This document shows positions 9,026-17,375 of a DNA stretch of 36,175 nt, one piece after another; the first letter of the stretch is position 1; each line of letters opens with the position of its first letter. The stretch comes from Bacillota bacterium. GTDB lineage: Bacteria > Bacillota > Clostridia > Lachnospirales > Lachnospiraceae. A program made the position numbers and the translations under genes. The notes beneath the pieces are model-generated. The model was not told the DNA's origin. It made no database searches and saw only the letters and a list, made by a program, of their open reading frames with translations. The stretch is taken from the NCBI GenBank assembly GCA_023413555.1, contig JAEZPG010000113.1, positions 1-36,175 on the forward strand, read 5' to 3'.

Positions 9026-9404
9026 ATTTTATCCCCCCGAGGAATTCCTTAAAATGCTTCCATTCTTCTGCATAATCTACACATTTAGCATTATAATTTT
9101 TTGAATTAAGAGCCTCATCATAAAATGTGATCTTTTTATCAACTAACTGTGCAAACATTTGATATATCCTAATCTTATCTTCAATATATTTTTGATGTTC
9201 TATGAGTATTGCTCTACGCTCCGGGATAGAATTAATCTCTCTTTGCATAAGAAGCGATATGTATTGTTTGATTTTAAATATAAGCATATCTGTGTCACGC
9301 AGACAACGAATAAGAAAGATCCACTCAACATCTGCATTCCCTCCAACTATTCTAGGAACGTGCTTACTTACTCTAAAGCCATTTGTGGTACCAATGACTG
9401 TCGA
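9018..9404 (-). pseudogene. MerR-family regulator lacking its DNA-binding N-terminus
   Basis: The open frame covers the second half of a MerR protein: NGFRVSK, DVEWIFLIRCLRDTDM, then the coiled coil REINSIPERRAILIEHQKYI and the ending YDEALNSKNY. The first helix-turn-helix, normally starting with YTIGEVA, is absent and a TGA closes the frame just upstream. The likely partner gene is the broken SDR that follows with overlapping stop and start; MerR-SDR pairs of this kind are common in Firmicutes. Both members have decayed. Confidence 0.75.
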
Positions 9405-9431
9405 TCATTACCATTCCTTGCACGAAGCTGT

Positions 9432-10367
9432 TTACTTGTTATCTTCTGATGTGATTTTCCTCCTCTTCAGTCCAATCATCAGCATGCTAGAAACAATCAG
9501 GAATCCTCCAGTCCATTGCACTAAGCCTATGGTTTCTCTCAAAAGTAAAATAGATAAAAGTAGTGAGGTCAAAGGAATCATTCCTGAAAAAGCCGCGGTA
9601 GTATAAGCATCACATCGCTTGACCCCTGCATAGAAAAATACAAATGCCAATGCAGTGACCACCAATCCATACCAAATCAAAGCGATCCATTCGGTTAGCC
9701 CAATCTTTTGTAGTGCCCAGAAGGGTTGTTCCACCAAAGCGGGAGCAAGGGATAGGGCGAAGGCAATGGTAGATACAATCAGTGTTTGTACCACAGGATG
9801 GATTTGTACATCCGTATGACCTTGCTTCATTGTCTTGTGCCTCCTAGAAATGATATTAAAGGAGGACTCACTTGCTGCAGCACAGATTATGAATACATTT
9901 CCCACTATATGCTGTGAGGAAAGCTCTATGGAAGTTAAGCTCGTCCCCTGCAACAACAGAATCCCACAAACTGTACAGACAATACCTAGAATATTTAAAC
10001 CTGTGGGCCTTTCTCGAAGCACAAAGTATGCCATTATCGAAGTGATCGCAGGGGTTGTTCCTGTTAATATACCTGCTTCTACCGTGCTTGTCAGATTTAT
10101 ACCTAAAAGTAAAAATAACCGAAATAGAAATATGCCAAAGAATGCCTGAAATAAGAGTAATTTCATATCCATTCTTGTAAGTAGACGAATTGTCTGAATA
10201 GTTCTCCTTCCGTAAAATAGGGATAAGCATAAAATCATAATACCTAAGCTAACAGCGGTGATAGTAAATCGACCTAGTTTCTCGGAAAGGACGTATCCAG
10301 TCAACACCGAGGTTCCCGCCAGAGAGAAAGCACACAGTAAATACAATTTTCCTACAATATTTTTCAA
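9432..10367 (-). CDS. EamA/DMT-family membrane transporter
   Basis: A 311-residue protein with about ten predicted membrane segments and two EamA repeats, the first ending near ITSIMAYFVLRERPTGLNILG and the second near LLSILLLRETIGLVQWTGG. This is the usual drug/metabolite exporter layout. The substrate is unknown. It is divergently transcribed from a MocR regulator, an arrangement in which the PLP-binding regulator often controls the transporter. A basic tail RRKITSEDNK ends the protein. Length is typical and the gene looks intact. Confidence 0.88.
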   Translation of the reverse strand: MKNIVGKLYLLCAFSLAGTSVLTGYVLSEKLGRFTITAVSLGIMILCLSLFYGRRTIQTIRLLTRMDMKLLLFQAFFGIFLFRLFLLLGINLTSTVEAGILTGTTPAITSIMAYFVLRERPTGLNILGIVCTVCGILLLQGTSLTSIELSSQHIVGNVFIICAAASESSFNIISRRHKTMKQGHTDVQIHPVVQTLIVSTIAFALSLAPALVEQPFWALQKIGLTEWIALIWYGLVVTALAFVFFYAGVKRCDAYTTAAFSGMIPLTSLLLSILLLRETIGLVQWTGGFLIVSSMLMIGLKRRKITSEDNK

Positions 10368-10383
10368 TCATTTACCTTCTTTC

Positions 10384-10412
10384 TTTACTATGGAATCAAT
10401 TTTGACTATAAT
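10384..10412 (+). promoter_or_regulatory. Promoter of the MocR gene
   Basis: TTTACT (10384-10389), a 17-bp spacer and TATAAT (10407-10412) form a good sigma-70-type promoter reading toward the MocR gene, in the spacer shared with the divergent EamA gene. Confidence 0.55.
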
Positions 10413-10422
10413 TGTATCGAAT

Positions 10423-10474
10423 AAACTGGATTGTTATAAGAGCCAGTTTGAAAGCATTTTCACAGATCCAGTTT
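10423..10474. promoter_or_regulatory. Candidate MocR operator, three CCAGTTT boxes
   Basis: One inverted box AAACTGG (10423-10429) and two direct boxes CCAGTTT (10443-10449 and 10468-10474, 25 bp apart) lie just downstream of the promoter and before the ribosome binding site. MocR regulators typically bind a direct/inverted repeat set of this sort in shared promoter regions. The second MocR gene of this window has an analogous set with a different sequence. Confidence 0.55.
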
Positions 10475-10485
10475 GGAGGTATCTT

Positions 10486-11877
10486 ATGTGGGGAATTGAA
10501 CTACGTTATAAAGATGAAGTTAGTTTAGCTCGTCAGATTTATTTATCAATGAAACAGCGGATATTGGAGGGACAATTCTTACAGGGGGAGGCTTTGCCAT
10601 CAACACGAGAACTTGCAAAGGGGTTGAATGTTTCCAGAAATACGGTTTGTGAAGCATATGATATGCTTTTGGTAGAAGGGTTTATTGTTAGCCGTCAAGG
10701 TGCGCCGACTCGTGTTGCTAAGGGGATTCACCTTACTACCAAAAAAACAATCCTTCCCATGGAGCGGAAGTTGGAGCCGCCTATCTTATGGGATTTTAAA
10801 ACTGGCCAGCCTGATTTATCCCGTTTCCCCCTTAAACTTTGGGGACAATTGGTGCATGAAGCTGCCAGTACTATGAAAACATCACTTCTGGAATACAGCG
10901 GTCCAAAAGGCTATGAACCTTTATGTGAAGAAATTGCCCACTGGTTACTTCGCAGTAGAAGTATGGAGGTCAATCCAGAAGATGTATATATTACATCGGG
11001 TACTACAGAAGCTCTGCATCTGCTGGTAGAGATACTACATAAGGATGGCCACCCGTTTGTACTGGAAGATCCCTCCCATCAAGGAATGAGAACTGTAGTT
11101 GCTGACAGGGGGTACTCTGTCCACTGGCTTATAGTGGATCAAGAGGGAGCAGATATTGCTACACTGAAAGGCAAAGATATCTCGGCAGTCTATGTTACAC
11201 CTTCGCACCAGTTCCCATTAGGAGGTATTCTGCCTGCTGGACGGAGATCGGCACTCATTCGTTATGCAAACGAAAATGATTTTTATATCATTGAAGATGA
11301 TTATGACAGTGAGTTCCGTTACTCTGGTTATCCTATTAGTCCAATGTATTCTATGGATTCCTCTCATGTGATATATGTGGGTACATTCAGTAAAACGATG
11401 TTTCCTGCTTTGCGCATCGGTTTTGTAGTACTGCCCAAACAATTACAGAGGAAATGGAGACACTATCGTAACTACATGGATGTGCAAAATCCAATTCTGG
11501 AACAAATCACGTTGGCCAGTTTCTTGCAAATGAGGAAAATGGATAAACATATTGGACGTATGCGTAAAGTATATGGTATGAAAAGAGAAATTCTAGTGCA
11601 TACCATTGAGGATATGTTTGGCAGCTCTGTTCAGCCGTGGGGTGATGCTTCCGGTCTGCATATTGCCCTCCAGTTTACCGATATGGAATTCAACGAAGAG
11701 TTTATCGATAAATGTAGGGAGGTTGGGATTAGAATATCCTCAGTCACGGGGTATTGTCCCATGAAAGATCGCCACAAGGATAAACTGCTTTTGGGATATG
11801 GTCATTTAAGCCATAAGCAAATTCAAGAGGGAATAAAGGCATTACATGAAGTTATTCAAGGAAACAAAAAATGTTAA
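10486..11877 (+). CDS. MocR-family regulator (GntR wHTH + aminotransferase-like domain)
   Basis: A 463-residue protein. Residues 1-75 are a GntR winged helix (SLARQIYLSMKQRILEG, LPSTRELAKGLNVSRNTV). The rest is a fold-type I aminotransferase-like domain that binds PLP, with the Schiff-base lysine at about residue 303 in GTFSKTMFPALRIGF and the IIEDDYDSEFRYSG region. MocR proteins sense PLP or PLP adducts and act as activators or repressors. I chose ATG 10486 because GGAGG lies at 10475-10479, giving the same length as the second MocR protein in the window; an upstream in-frame start would read through the promoter. The likely target is the divergent EamA transporter. Confidence 0.9.
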   Translation: MWGIELRYKDEVSLARQIYLSMKQRILEGQFLQGEALPSTRELAKGLNVSRNTVCEAYDMLLVEGFIVSRQGAPTRVAKGIHLTTKKTILPMERKLEPPILWDFKTGQPDLSRFPLKLWGQLVHEAASTMKTSLLEYSGPKGYEPLCEEIAHWLLRSRSMEVNPEDVYITSGTTEALHLLVEILHKDGHPFVLEDPSHQGMRTVVADRGYSVHWLIVDQEGADIATLKGKDISAVYVTPSHQFPLGGILPAGRRSALIRYANENDFYIIEDDYDSEFRYSGYPISPMYSMDSSHVIYVGTFSKTMFPALRIGFVVLPKQLQRKWRHYRNYMDVQNPILEQITLASFLQMRKMDKHIGRMRKVYGMKREILVHTIEDMFGSSVQPWGDASGLHIALQFTDMEFNEEFIDKCREVGIRISSVTGYCPMKDRHKDKLLLGYGHLSHKQIQEGIKALHEVIQGNKKC

Positions 11878-12113
11878 GAGAGAGAAAGAGATTTATGAAA
11901 GGCAATAGATTTATGAAAGGAAATAGATTAAGTGATGGGTTGATTGGAGGTGTATCACAGTACAATAAAGAGATGGATTATTAACATGCTTCCATGATAT
12001 ACTAATATATGAGAATAATTTGCTGAAAACTCATATGGCAAATACATACCAAGAATTATGACGAATGAGATAGACATTGCTTCACTTGGCATAGAAGTCA
12101 GACCAAACGACCA
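11878..12113. other. Spacer with tandem repeat and a PspC-like fragment
   Basis: An 18-bp unit is repeated directly (11890-11907 and 11908-11925, one mismatch). A 23-codon frame starting at 11913 (MKGNRLSDGLIGGVSQY) resembles the start of a PspC domain, then stops. No complete gene is present; this is degraded sequence. Confidence 0.45.
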
Positions 12114-12227
12114 GGAGACGAGGTATTAATTCCAAAAGGAACGACACATCATGGAAGAGTAAAGCTAATACGCGCACCATTCATTGCTTTCGTGGGCAAC
12201 GAATCAAACAGTAGTTTGCGTGAATAA
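12114..12227 (+). pseudogene. Fragment of a cupin-domain protein
   Basis: The frame reads GDEVLIPKGTTHHGRVKL, typical of the metal-binding strand pair of cupins, and ends VGNESNSSLRE. A neighbouring frame just upstream carries EIDIASLGIEVRPNDQ, which would join it if a frameshift near 12110 were repaired. No start codon or N-terminal part survives. Confidence 0.5.
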
Positions 12228-12257
12228 CTAGAATATAATTTTATGGAGCTGCGAGGA

Positions 12258-13022
12258 ATGAATAAAAACAATTTACTTTTTTATAAGGAGTATGAAGAGT
12301 TCTATACTATGGCAAAAGAATCTGTTGCATTTAAAGCATATTGCGAAGATGCATTTGGACAAGATTTTTCTCAAGATGGTTTTAGTGACATAAGCCAAAT
12401 TGAAAAGCTTATACCTTATATTCCAGACAGAAAAAATGTGCATATTTTGGATATCGGTTGCGGGAATGGAAAAATGCTTGGCTATATTCAGAGTAGAAAA
12501 AATGTGTATATTCATGGTTTTGATTATTCGGAGCAGGCAATTAAAACAGCAGAAGAGCTGTATTCCATTAATGCAGAATTTCGACAAGGTGTTATAGGTG
12601 AGATTGAATATCCGGAGAATTCATTTGATTTTGTAACTTCTATGGATACTATATATTTTGCCAAGGATATGAGGGTTTTTGTTTCTCAAGTTAAGACATG
12701 GTTAAAGCCAGATGGCGTGTTTTTTATTGGATATCAAGAGGGTGATGTGATGCCAAAGACAGAATCCTTTGATACGATGGAGATAGTAAAGGCATTGGAG
12801 TATAATCAAATGCTATACGAAACAGTCGACATCACAGAGCAAACATATATCATGTTAAAGAGAAAACGGAATTCGGCTCTGGCACATCAAAGAGAGTTTA
12901 CGGCAGAAGGCAATGAGAAGTGGTTTCATATGTTGATGCTTCAAACAAAGTGTAGTGAAGATGATTATGAAGATTTTGCAAAAAAAATGTCACGACATAT
13001 TTTTATTTTGAGAAAGAGCTGA
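12258..13022 (+). CDS. Class I SAM-dependent methyltransferase
   Basis: A 254-residue protein with the SAM-binding motif HILDIGCGNGK near residues 62-72, the acidic motif GFDYSEQAI after it, and the post-motif FDFVTSMDTIYF. This is the classic ubiE/COQ5-like methyltransferase fold. The substrate is not evident. ATG 12258 has GGAG nine bases upstream; an ATG at 12243 is in frame but lacks spacing support. It is a single gene, followed by about 115 bp before the WYL regulator. The many aromatic residues at the N-terminus (FYKEYEEFYTMA) resemble small-molecule methyltransferases. Confidence 0.85.
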   Translation: MNKNNLLFYKEYEEFYTMAKESVAFKAYCEDAFGQDFSQDGFSDISQIEKLIPYIPDRKNVHILDIGCGNGKMLGYIQSRKNVYIHGFDYSEQAIKTAEELYSINAEFRQGVIGEIEYPENSFDFVTSMDTIYFAKDMRVFVSQVKTWLKPDGVFFIGYQEGDVMPKTESFDTMEIVKALEYNQMLYETVDITEQTYIMLKRKRNSALAHQREFTAEGNEKWFHMLMLQTKCSEDDYEDFAKKMSRHIFILRKS

Positions 13023-13136
13023 CATAATTGCTTAATATTAGGGTTTTACAGTAACAGATTTGGTAGAGATTAGAACAGCAAATCCATATGGATTATTATG
13101 GGGAAATAGAAAGAAATGATATAGGAAAGCTGGTGT

Positions 13137-14060
13137 ATGATGAAAATAGAGAGGCTACTGGCAATAACAAACTATCTTCTTTCCAATAAAAGAGTGACTG
13201 CGCAGATGATGTCGGTACGTTTTCATGTATCCACAAGAACGATCATGAGGGATATTAACACCCTTTCTTTAGCTGGAATTCCTGTTGTTACTTATTATGG
13301 ATCAGATGGAGGATATGAGATCCTAGATTCGTTTAAGATAGACAGGCAATTAGTAGGAGAAAACCATTTTTCATATATTGTTACAGCATTACAAGGGTTA
13401 CAATCTGCATTTGACAAAGAGGAATTGAATGAGACCTTGGAGAAGATGCAAGCCATTGCACCAGAGAGTACATCCGATATAGTATTAGATTTTGGAGTAT
13501 TAAAGGAAAATAGTAATACCAATGATAAATTGATTTTACTACAACGGGCGATTCACATTCGTCAAAAAGTACTGTTTTCGTATATCAATGCCACTAATGA
13601 AGAGAAAATCCATGAGGTTGAGCCTGTTGCAACGATATATAAATGGTATAATTGGTATCTGTTATGCTATTGTCCTAAATATGATGATTATAGAGTATAT
13701 AAACTGGTAAGAATGAGCAATCTTTCTATCACAGAACAGAAAAATCGTAAGATTCATCATGTAGGCGAAGCAAAAAAGAAATGGGAACAGGCTGAGTATA
13801 AGCAAAAGAATATTAAGGTGAAGTTACTGTGTAAAAGTAGTATAAAAGCTAAATGTGAAGAGTACCTAAATGGAAAAATGATAGAAGAATATAAGAATGG
13901 AGAATTTCTATACGAGATTAGTGTTCCCGAAAATGAGTATTTTTGGTATGGCATAGTACTGGCATTTGCTGATCAGGCTAAAGTCATTGCGCCTCCTGAT
14001 TTGATAGAAAGAATCTGCTTAAATTGTAATCAAATATTAGATCAATATAAAGAAGTGTGA
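13137..14060 (+). CDS. WYL-domain transcriptional regulator (YafY/DeoR-type)
   Basis: A 307-residue protein. An HTH_11 domain lies at the N-terminus (LLSNKRVTAQMMSVRFHVSTRTIMRDI), a WYL domain in the middle (VEPVATIYKWYNWYLLCYCP, with the YK-YR pattern YDDYRVYKLVRM), and a WYL C-terminal extension at the end. WYL proteins bind small ligands or nucleic acid and act as repressors or activators. The next gene, a RidA-family protein 75 bp downstream, is its probable partner. The stop codon lies inside a terminator-like hairpin (separate entry). Confidence 0.88.
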   Translation: MMKIERLLAITNYLLSNKRVTAQMMSVRFHVSTRTIMRDINTLSLAGIPVVTYYGSDGGYEILDSFKIDRQLVGENHFSYIVTALQGLQSAFDKEELNETLEKMQAIAPESTSDIVLDFGVLKENSNTNDKLILLQRAIHIRQKVLFSYINATNEEKIHEVEPVATIYKWYNWYLLCYCPKYDDYRVYKLVRMSNLSITEQKNRKIHHVGEAKKKWEQAEYKQKNIKVKLLCKSSIKAKCEEYLNGKMIEEYKNGEFLYEISVPENEYFWYGIVLAFADQAKVIAPPDLIERICLNCNQILDQYKEV

Positions 14061-14082
14061 CATACAGGTGTCATACTTCTTT
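14049..14082 (+). terminator. Hairpin overlapping the WYL stop codon
   Basis: AGAAGTGTGACA (14051-14062) pairs with TGTCATACTTCT (14069-14080) around TACAGG with one mismatch, extended by A-T pairs and followed by TTTT. It would act as a terminator for the regulator gene, or as an attenuator between it and the RidA gene. Confidence 0.6.
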
Positions 14083-14135
14083 TGCTATACTGGTCTTATA
14101 AGAATAATAAGACTTATAAAGTAGAAGGAGGAATT

Positions 14136-14501
14136 ATGAGCAGTATTGTTAGAACAAATATAAATGAAGAATTTGCTTTTTCTGAGATAGTAGAAGCAGG
14201 GGATTTTGTATTTCTTAGTTTCTGTGTAGGAAATGTGGGTGCCTCAATTGAAGATCAGGTGCATGGTGCATTAAATGATATGGAAAAACGTTTAGAGAAA
14301 CTAAATTTGTCTTTAAGTAATGTGGTTAAAATGGATGTTTTGCTTAAAGATGCCTGGAATATTCCGATTATGGAAATGGTATTTAAGGAGCGATTTGGTG
14401 GCGTATATCCAGCAAGAAAAACAATTCAGACTGAGTTTGCTCATGTGGGTGGACCTGATGGTCTGCATGTTCAGATGGATGCTATTGCCTATAAAGGATA
14501 A
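14136..14501 (+). CDS. RidA/YjgF family protein
   Basis: A 121-residue protein of the RidA superfamily with GDFVFLSFCVGN, the DVLLKDAWNIPIMEMVFKE stretch and PARKTIQTEF, in which the conserved substrate-binding Arg is present. RidA enzymes hydrolyse reactive enamine/imine intermediates such as 2-aminoacrylate formed by PLP enzymes; some paralogues have lost this activity. ATG 14136 was chosen because AAGGAGG lies at 14125-14131. Given the PLP-dependent C-S lyase and cysteine synthases further right, a link to aminoacrylate is possible but unproven. It is probably controlled by the upstream WYL regulator. Confidence 0.88.
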   Translation: MSSIVRTNINEEFAFSEIVEAGDFVFLSFCVGNVGASIEDQVHGALNDMEKRLEKLNLSLSNVVKMDVLLKDAWNIPIMEMVFKERFGGVYPARKTIQTEFAHVGGPDGLHVQMDAIAYKG

Positions 14502-14615
14502 AGTGGAACGTGATAGAGAAATGTAAACTGCGTTAAAAAGACTAGTGAAACTTTCACCTGAGGTACCAGGATATCAAAGTGCTGTTAACTCAGCACTGCA
14601 AATGTCTTAGACAGC

Positions 14616-14978
14616 TTGATACTCAGTCCGGCTTTTGTTACCGACCAAAGATTTAATGTGATTGCATGGAATAAAGCTGCCTGCCTAATCTTTGGAGAGT
14701 TTAGTGAAATGAATGCTCGCCAACGTAATATAGTTTGGGCTATGTTTACAGATAAAAGATACAAAGAGTTATATGTGGACTGGAAGCTTTATGATAAGAA
14801 CTTGCTTGGTCGCTTTCGCTTAATCTGTGGACAGTATATAGAAGATGCTTGGAACGCCCAGTTTATTGAGGAACTTAAAACAAAGAGTGAAGAATTTACT
14901 CTATGGTGGCCTTTACATGAGATCAAAATGATACTGGACTTAATAAACAATGGAACCATCCTGATGTGGGGGTACTAG
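14616..14978 (+). pseudogene. MmyB-type ligand-binding domain without its HTH
   Basis: The frame encodes the C-terminal domain of an XRE-family regulator of the MmyB type: ILSPAFVTDQRFNVIAWNKA, RNIVWAMFTDKRYKELYVDW and the ending FTLWWPLHEI. The N-terminal HTH that should precede it is missing and stop codons close all frames just upstream. The start would be a TTG without ribosome binding site. This is the remains of a regulator of an aldo-keto reductase/SDR-type locus. Confidence 0.7.
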
Positions 14979-14988
14979 ATTTTGAAAT

Positions 14989-15876
14989 CTATAATTTTTG
15001 AATAACCTCCTCTGCAATGCGGATAAATTCCTTAAGAATAAAAGACAGCCATTTATCGCGATGCCAGATAATCTGAGATTTGATGTCATAATCACATTTA
15101 TAAGTAAGGGGAATCAATTTTTTCGCATTTATTTCATCAATCGCAGCAGTTCGAGGAAGGATACATACTCCAAGACCGCTATAGGTAAGATTTTTTATTG
15201 CCTGTAAACTTTCGGTTTCCAGAATGATTTTGGGATGGATTCCGTTTCGTTCTAAGTCATTTAAGAAATTTCTACGGTAATAAGCAGCCGGTTCTGCCAT
15301 AATTAAAGGGATGCCGTCAAAATCATTTGGGGCAAGAGTTTCCTTAGATACCAGTTGGTGAGTAGGAGACGCAAGAACATGGATTGGTTCTAATACTTCT
15401 GCGGTATATTTGATTTCTGGAATTTTATCCAAGTATCCGATGGTATAAGCAAGATCAATGATATTGTCACGTAATTCACTTAAAAACTCAGAACATTTAA
15501 GTATTTTTAAAGTAATGTCTACTTCTGGATAGATCGGACTAAAGGCTTTTATGATGGCAGGCATTTTCTCGATACAAAGAGAGTCGCAGATGCCGATTCG
15601 GATTGTTCCGGTTTTGCTTATGGTTTCTTTTGAATATTCCTGCAGATTTTGTGACATTTTTAAGATTTGACGGACAGAAGGTAAAAGCTTGTTGCCAGCC
15701 TCCGTCAATGTAACTTTCTTTCCAATTCTATCAAAAAGAGGTAGGCCTAATTCCTCCTCTAATTTCTTGATATGCAATGTAATACAGGATTGGGTATATC
15801 CCAACTTGTTTGCTGCTCTGGTAAAATTGAGTTCATTACTCAGAATATAAAAGGACTGTAATTGTTTAAAATCCAT
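14989..15876 (-). CDS. LysR-family transcriptional regulator
   Basis: A 295-residue protein with an N-terminal winged helix (MDFKQLQSFYILSNELNFTR, CITLHIKKLEEELGLPLFDR) and a periplasmic-binding-protein-like effector domain from about residue 90 (GTIRIGICDSL to the end). Length is standard. It is divergent from a lipocalin-like gene at 15995, and a T-N11-A palindrome lies in the shared 118-bp spacer, the typical LysR arrangement. The likely role is autoregulation plus control of the divergent gene. The effector is unknown. Confidence 0.9.
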   Translation of the reverse strand: MDFKQLQSFYILSNELNFTRAANKLGYTQSCITLHIKKLEEELGLPLFDRIGKKVTLTEAGNKLLPSVRQILKMSQNLQEYSKETISKTGTIRIGICDSLCIEKMPAIIKAFSPIYPEVDITLKILKCSEFLSELRDNIIDLAYTIGYLDKIPEIKYTAEVLEPIHVLASPTHQLVSKETLAPNDFDGIPLIMAEPAAYYRRNFLNDLERNGIHPKIILETESLQAIKNLTYSGLGVCILPRTAAIDEINAKKLIPLTYKCDYDIKSQIIWHRDKWLSFILKEFIRIAEEVIQKL

Positions 15877-15905
15877 AGTTTAACTCCTTATGATAATAAA
15901 ATGTT

Positions 15906-15922
15906 ATTATAATCATGATAAT
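15906..15922. promoter_or_regulatory. Candidate LysR binding site (T-N11-A)
   Basis: ATTAT-N7-ATAAT has the T-N11-A dyad geometry of LysR boxes. It lies about 55 bp upstream of the start expected from TATAAT at 15958-15963, which has no good -35, as expected for an activated promoter of the divergent gene. Confidence 0.5.
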
Positions 15923-15994
15923 GATTAATTGTACTTATAGTTAATTTGATGTTACCATATAATAACAGAACAAGCAAGAAAAGGAGTAGAAGAT

Positions 15995-16498
15995 ATGAAC
16001 GAATTTGAGAAAGCATTGGTAAGTAGGGAAAGAAATGATTTGATTCCTAAGGAAAAGGATTACTTTGGTTCCTTGATTGGTGAGTGGGATTTTGAGTGGA
16101 GAGATAGATTAGGAACCCAAAATGAAAGACTTGTGAAGGGTGAATGGATTTTTTCAAGAGTAATCAATGGTACTGGCATACAGGATCTGTTTATCTGTCC
16201 TTCAAGGGAAGAGCGTAAGCACATAAAGGAGCCAGATGAAGAATACGGTACGACGATTAGAACCTATAATCCGAAAACGGGTAATTGGGAAATATACTAT
16301 TGTTGCTATGGAGAAAGTACAAGACTTGAAGCAGTAAAGGAAGGGGATAAGATCGTACTGACTGAAAAAGAACATGGTAGGATGCAGTGGATTTTTTCAG
16401 AGATAGAAGAAAACAGTTTTCATTGGCAGCATGTAAGGTTAAATGAGGAAGGGAAATGGGTATTATGTTGCGACTGCCGTGCAGTTAGAAGAAATTGA
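15995..16498 (+). CDS. Lipocalin-like/DUF1579-type protein
   Basis: A 167-residue soluble protein with the start LIGEWDFEWRDR, repeated beta-strand pattern (GEWIFSRVINGTGIQDLF, TTIRTYNPKTGNWEIYY, RMQWIFSEIEENSFHW) and ending CDCRAVRRN. This resembles the DUF1579/lipocalin-like beta-barrel family that binds or modifies small hydrophobic compounds; the exact family is uncertain. The ATG has AAAAGGAG upstream. It is divergent from the LysR regulator and is probably its target. A 15-bp-stem terminator follows. Confidence 0.7.
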   Translation: MNEFEKALVSRERNDLIPKEKDYFGSLIGEWDFEWRDRLGTQNERLVKGEWIFSRVINGTGIQDLFICPSREERKHIKEPDEEYGTTIRTYNPKTGNWEIYYCCYGESTRLEAVKEGDKIVLTEKEHGRMQWIFSEIEENSFHWQHVRLNEEGKWVLCCDCRAVRRN

Positions 16499-16542
16499 AC
16501 TTGAAGAATAGAGGTAGTGTCATCAGAACACATTCCCTATAC

Positions 16543-16581
16543 AAAAAGGTCTTGCCAGTAGTAATTTGGCAAGACCTTTTT
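16543..16581 (+). terminator. Strong intrinsic terminator
   Basis: A perfect 15-bp stem (AAAAAGGTCTTGCCA with its complement) around a 9-nt loop ends in a T run. Because it starts with an A run it could work in both directions. Confidence 0.92.
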
Positions 16582-16612
16582 AGCTAAAATAAATTTATTA
16601 AATGTAATATAT

Positions 16613-16652
16613 ATATTGCATTATGACATAAATATGTTATACTATGCAATAT
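16613..16652. promoter_or_regulatory. Palindromic operator flanking the promoter of the XRE gene
   Basis: Perfect 9-bp inverted halves ATATTGCAT (16613-16621) and ATGCAATAT (16644-16652) bracket the promoter, in which TTGCAT and TATACT are spaced by 16 bp. The half-site centres are 31 bp apart, about three helical turns. This fits autorepression by the small XRE protein encoded 14 bp downstream. Confidence 0.6.
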
Positions 16653-16665
16653 AAGGAGGTGCTTT

Positions 16666-16866
16666 ATGAAGAATAAGCGAATGAAAATTGCTCGCATGGA
16701 ATGTGATATGAAGCAAGAAGACTTAGCAAAGGCTGTTGGAGTAACAAGACAAACAATTGGGTTAATAGAAGCAGGAAATTATAACCCAACGCTGAATTTG
16801 TGTATTGCAATCTGTAAAGCATTGAATAGAACATTAAATGATTTATTTTGGGAGGAGTCGTTATGA
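16666..16866 (+). CDS. Small XRE-type HTH regulator
   Basis: A 66-residue protein that is only an HTH_3 domain: MKQEDLAKAVGVTRQTIGL and EAGNYNPTLNLCIAICKALN, ending in the typical LNDLFW. It is like YozG-type regulators. Its stop overlaps the start of the membrane-protein gene (ATGA), so the two form a translationally coupled pair. Ribosome binding site AAGGAGG is well placed. An operator palindrome lies around its promoter. Confidence 0.9.
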   Translation: MKNKRMKIARMECDMKQEDLAKAVGVTRQTIGLIEAGNYNPTLNLCIAICKALNRTLNDLFWEESL

Positions 16867-17354
16867 AAAGAAAGAATAATCAAGATGAAAGAGTGATAGG
16901 ACAGCGACGTAAAGTAAGTGGTGAGGTAGAAGGTATTTTGATGATTGCACTTTTTGTATCAATAATACTGCAACAATTTTTTCTAAATGCTCCATTTAAA
17001 CAATATACTGCTGAGTTGATAATCTTTATTGGAATAGCCATATACAAGATAATAAGATATATTACACTAGGGCTTGACATTAACAGCGAAGGAAAACGTG
17101 CAAGGTTCATGCCTTATATCATTAGCATAATGGGAGGTATTATCGTTACTATTATTAATGGTATTCTAAACTATATAAGATACGCAGAACACTATAAGAA
17201 GGATGGTATTAGTTATTTCATACCAACATTGGTAGTTACTTTTATTAGTGCAACTATTTTTTGTTATTTTGTAACTTCATTTTTTTATCTTCTGAATAAA
17301 AAAAAGCAAGATAAAATTAGGAAGCAGTTAGATGAAGAGGAGGAAAATGAATAG
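16863..17354 (+). CDS. DUF6773-like integral membrane protein
   Basis: A 163-residue protein with four predicted membrane segments (ILMIALFVSIILQQFFL, LIIFIGIAIYKIIRYI, ISIMGGIIVTIINGIL, TLVVTFISATIFCYFV) and a charged Lys/Glu tail. Such proteins commonly follow small XRE regulators in Firmicutes; I recall the family as DUF6773. ATG 16863 has GGGAGG upstream and overlaps the XRE stop codon. Function is unknown; the pair may sense or maintain some membrane condition. Confidence 0.75.
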   Translation: MKRKNNQDERVIGQRRKVSGEVEGILMIALFVSIILQQFFLNAPFKQYTAELIIFIGIAIYKIIRYITLGLDINSEGKRARFMPYIISIMGGIIVTIINGILNYIRYAEHYKKDGISYFIPTLVVTFISATIFCYFVTSFFYLLNKKKQDKIRKQLDEEEENE

Positions 17355-17375
17355 CTTAAACGGTCACTATATTTG

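Noticed and set aside
10258..10485. Extended N-terminus of the first MocR protein
   Set aside because: The extension would translate the promoter and operator region; ATG 10486 has a good ribosome binding site and gives the same length as the paralogue.
13081..13094. Perfect 14-bp palindrome AATCCATATGGATT upstream of the WYL gene as operator
   Set aside because: It lies within a frame (DLVEIRTANPYGLLWGNRK) that looks like a coding remnant, so the symmetry may be chance; no promoter is clearly linked to it.
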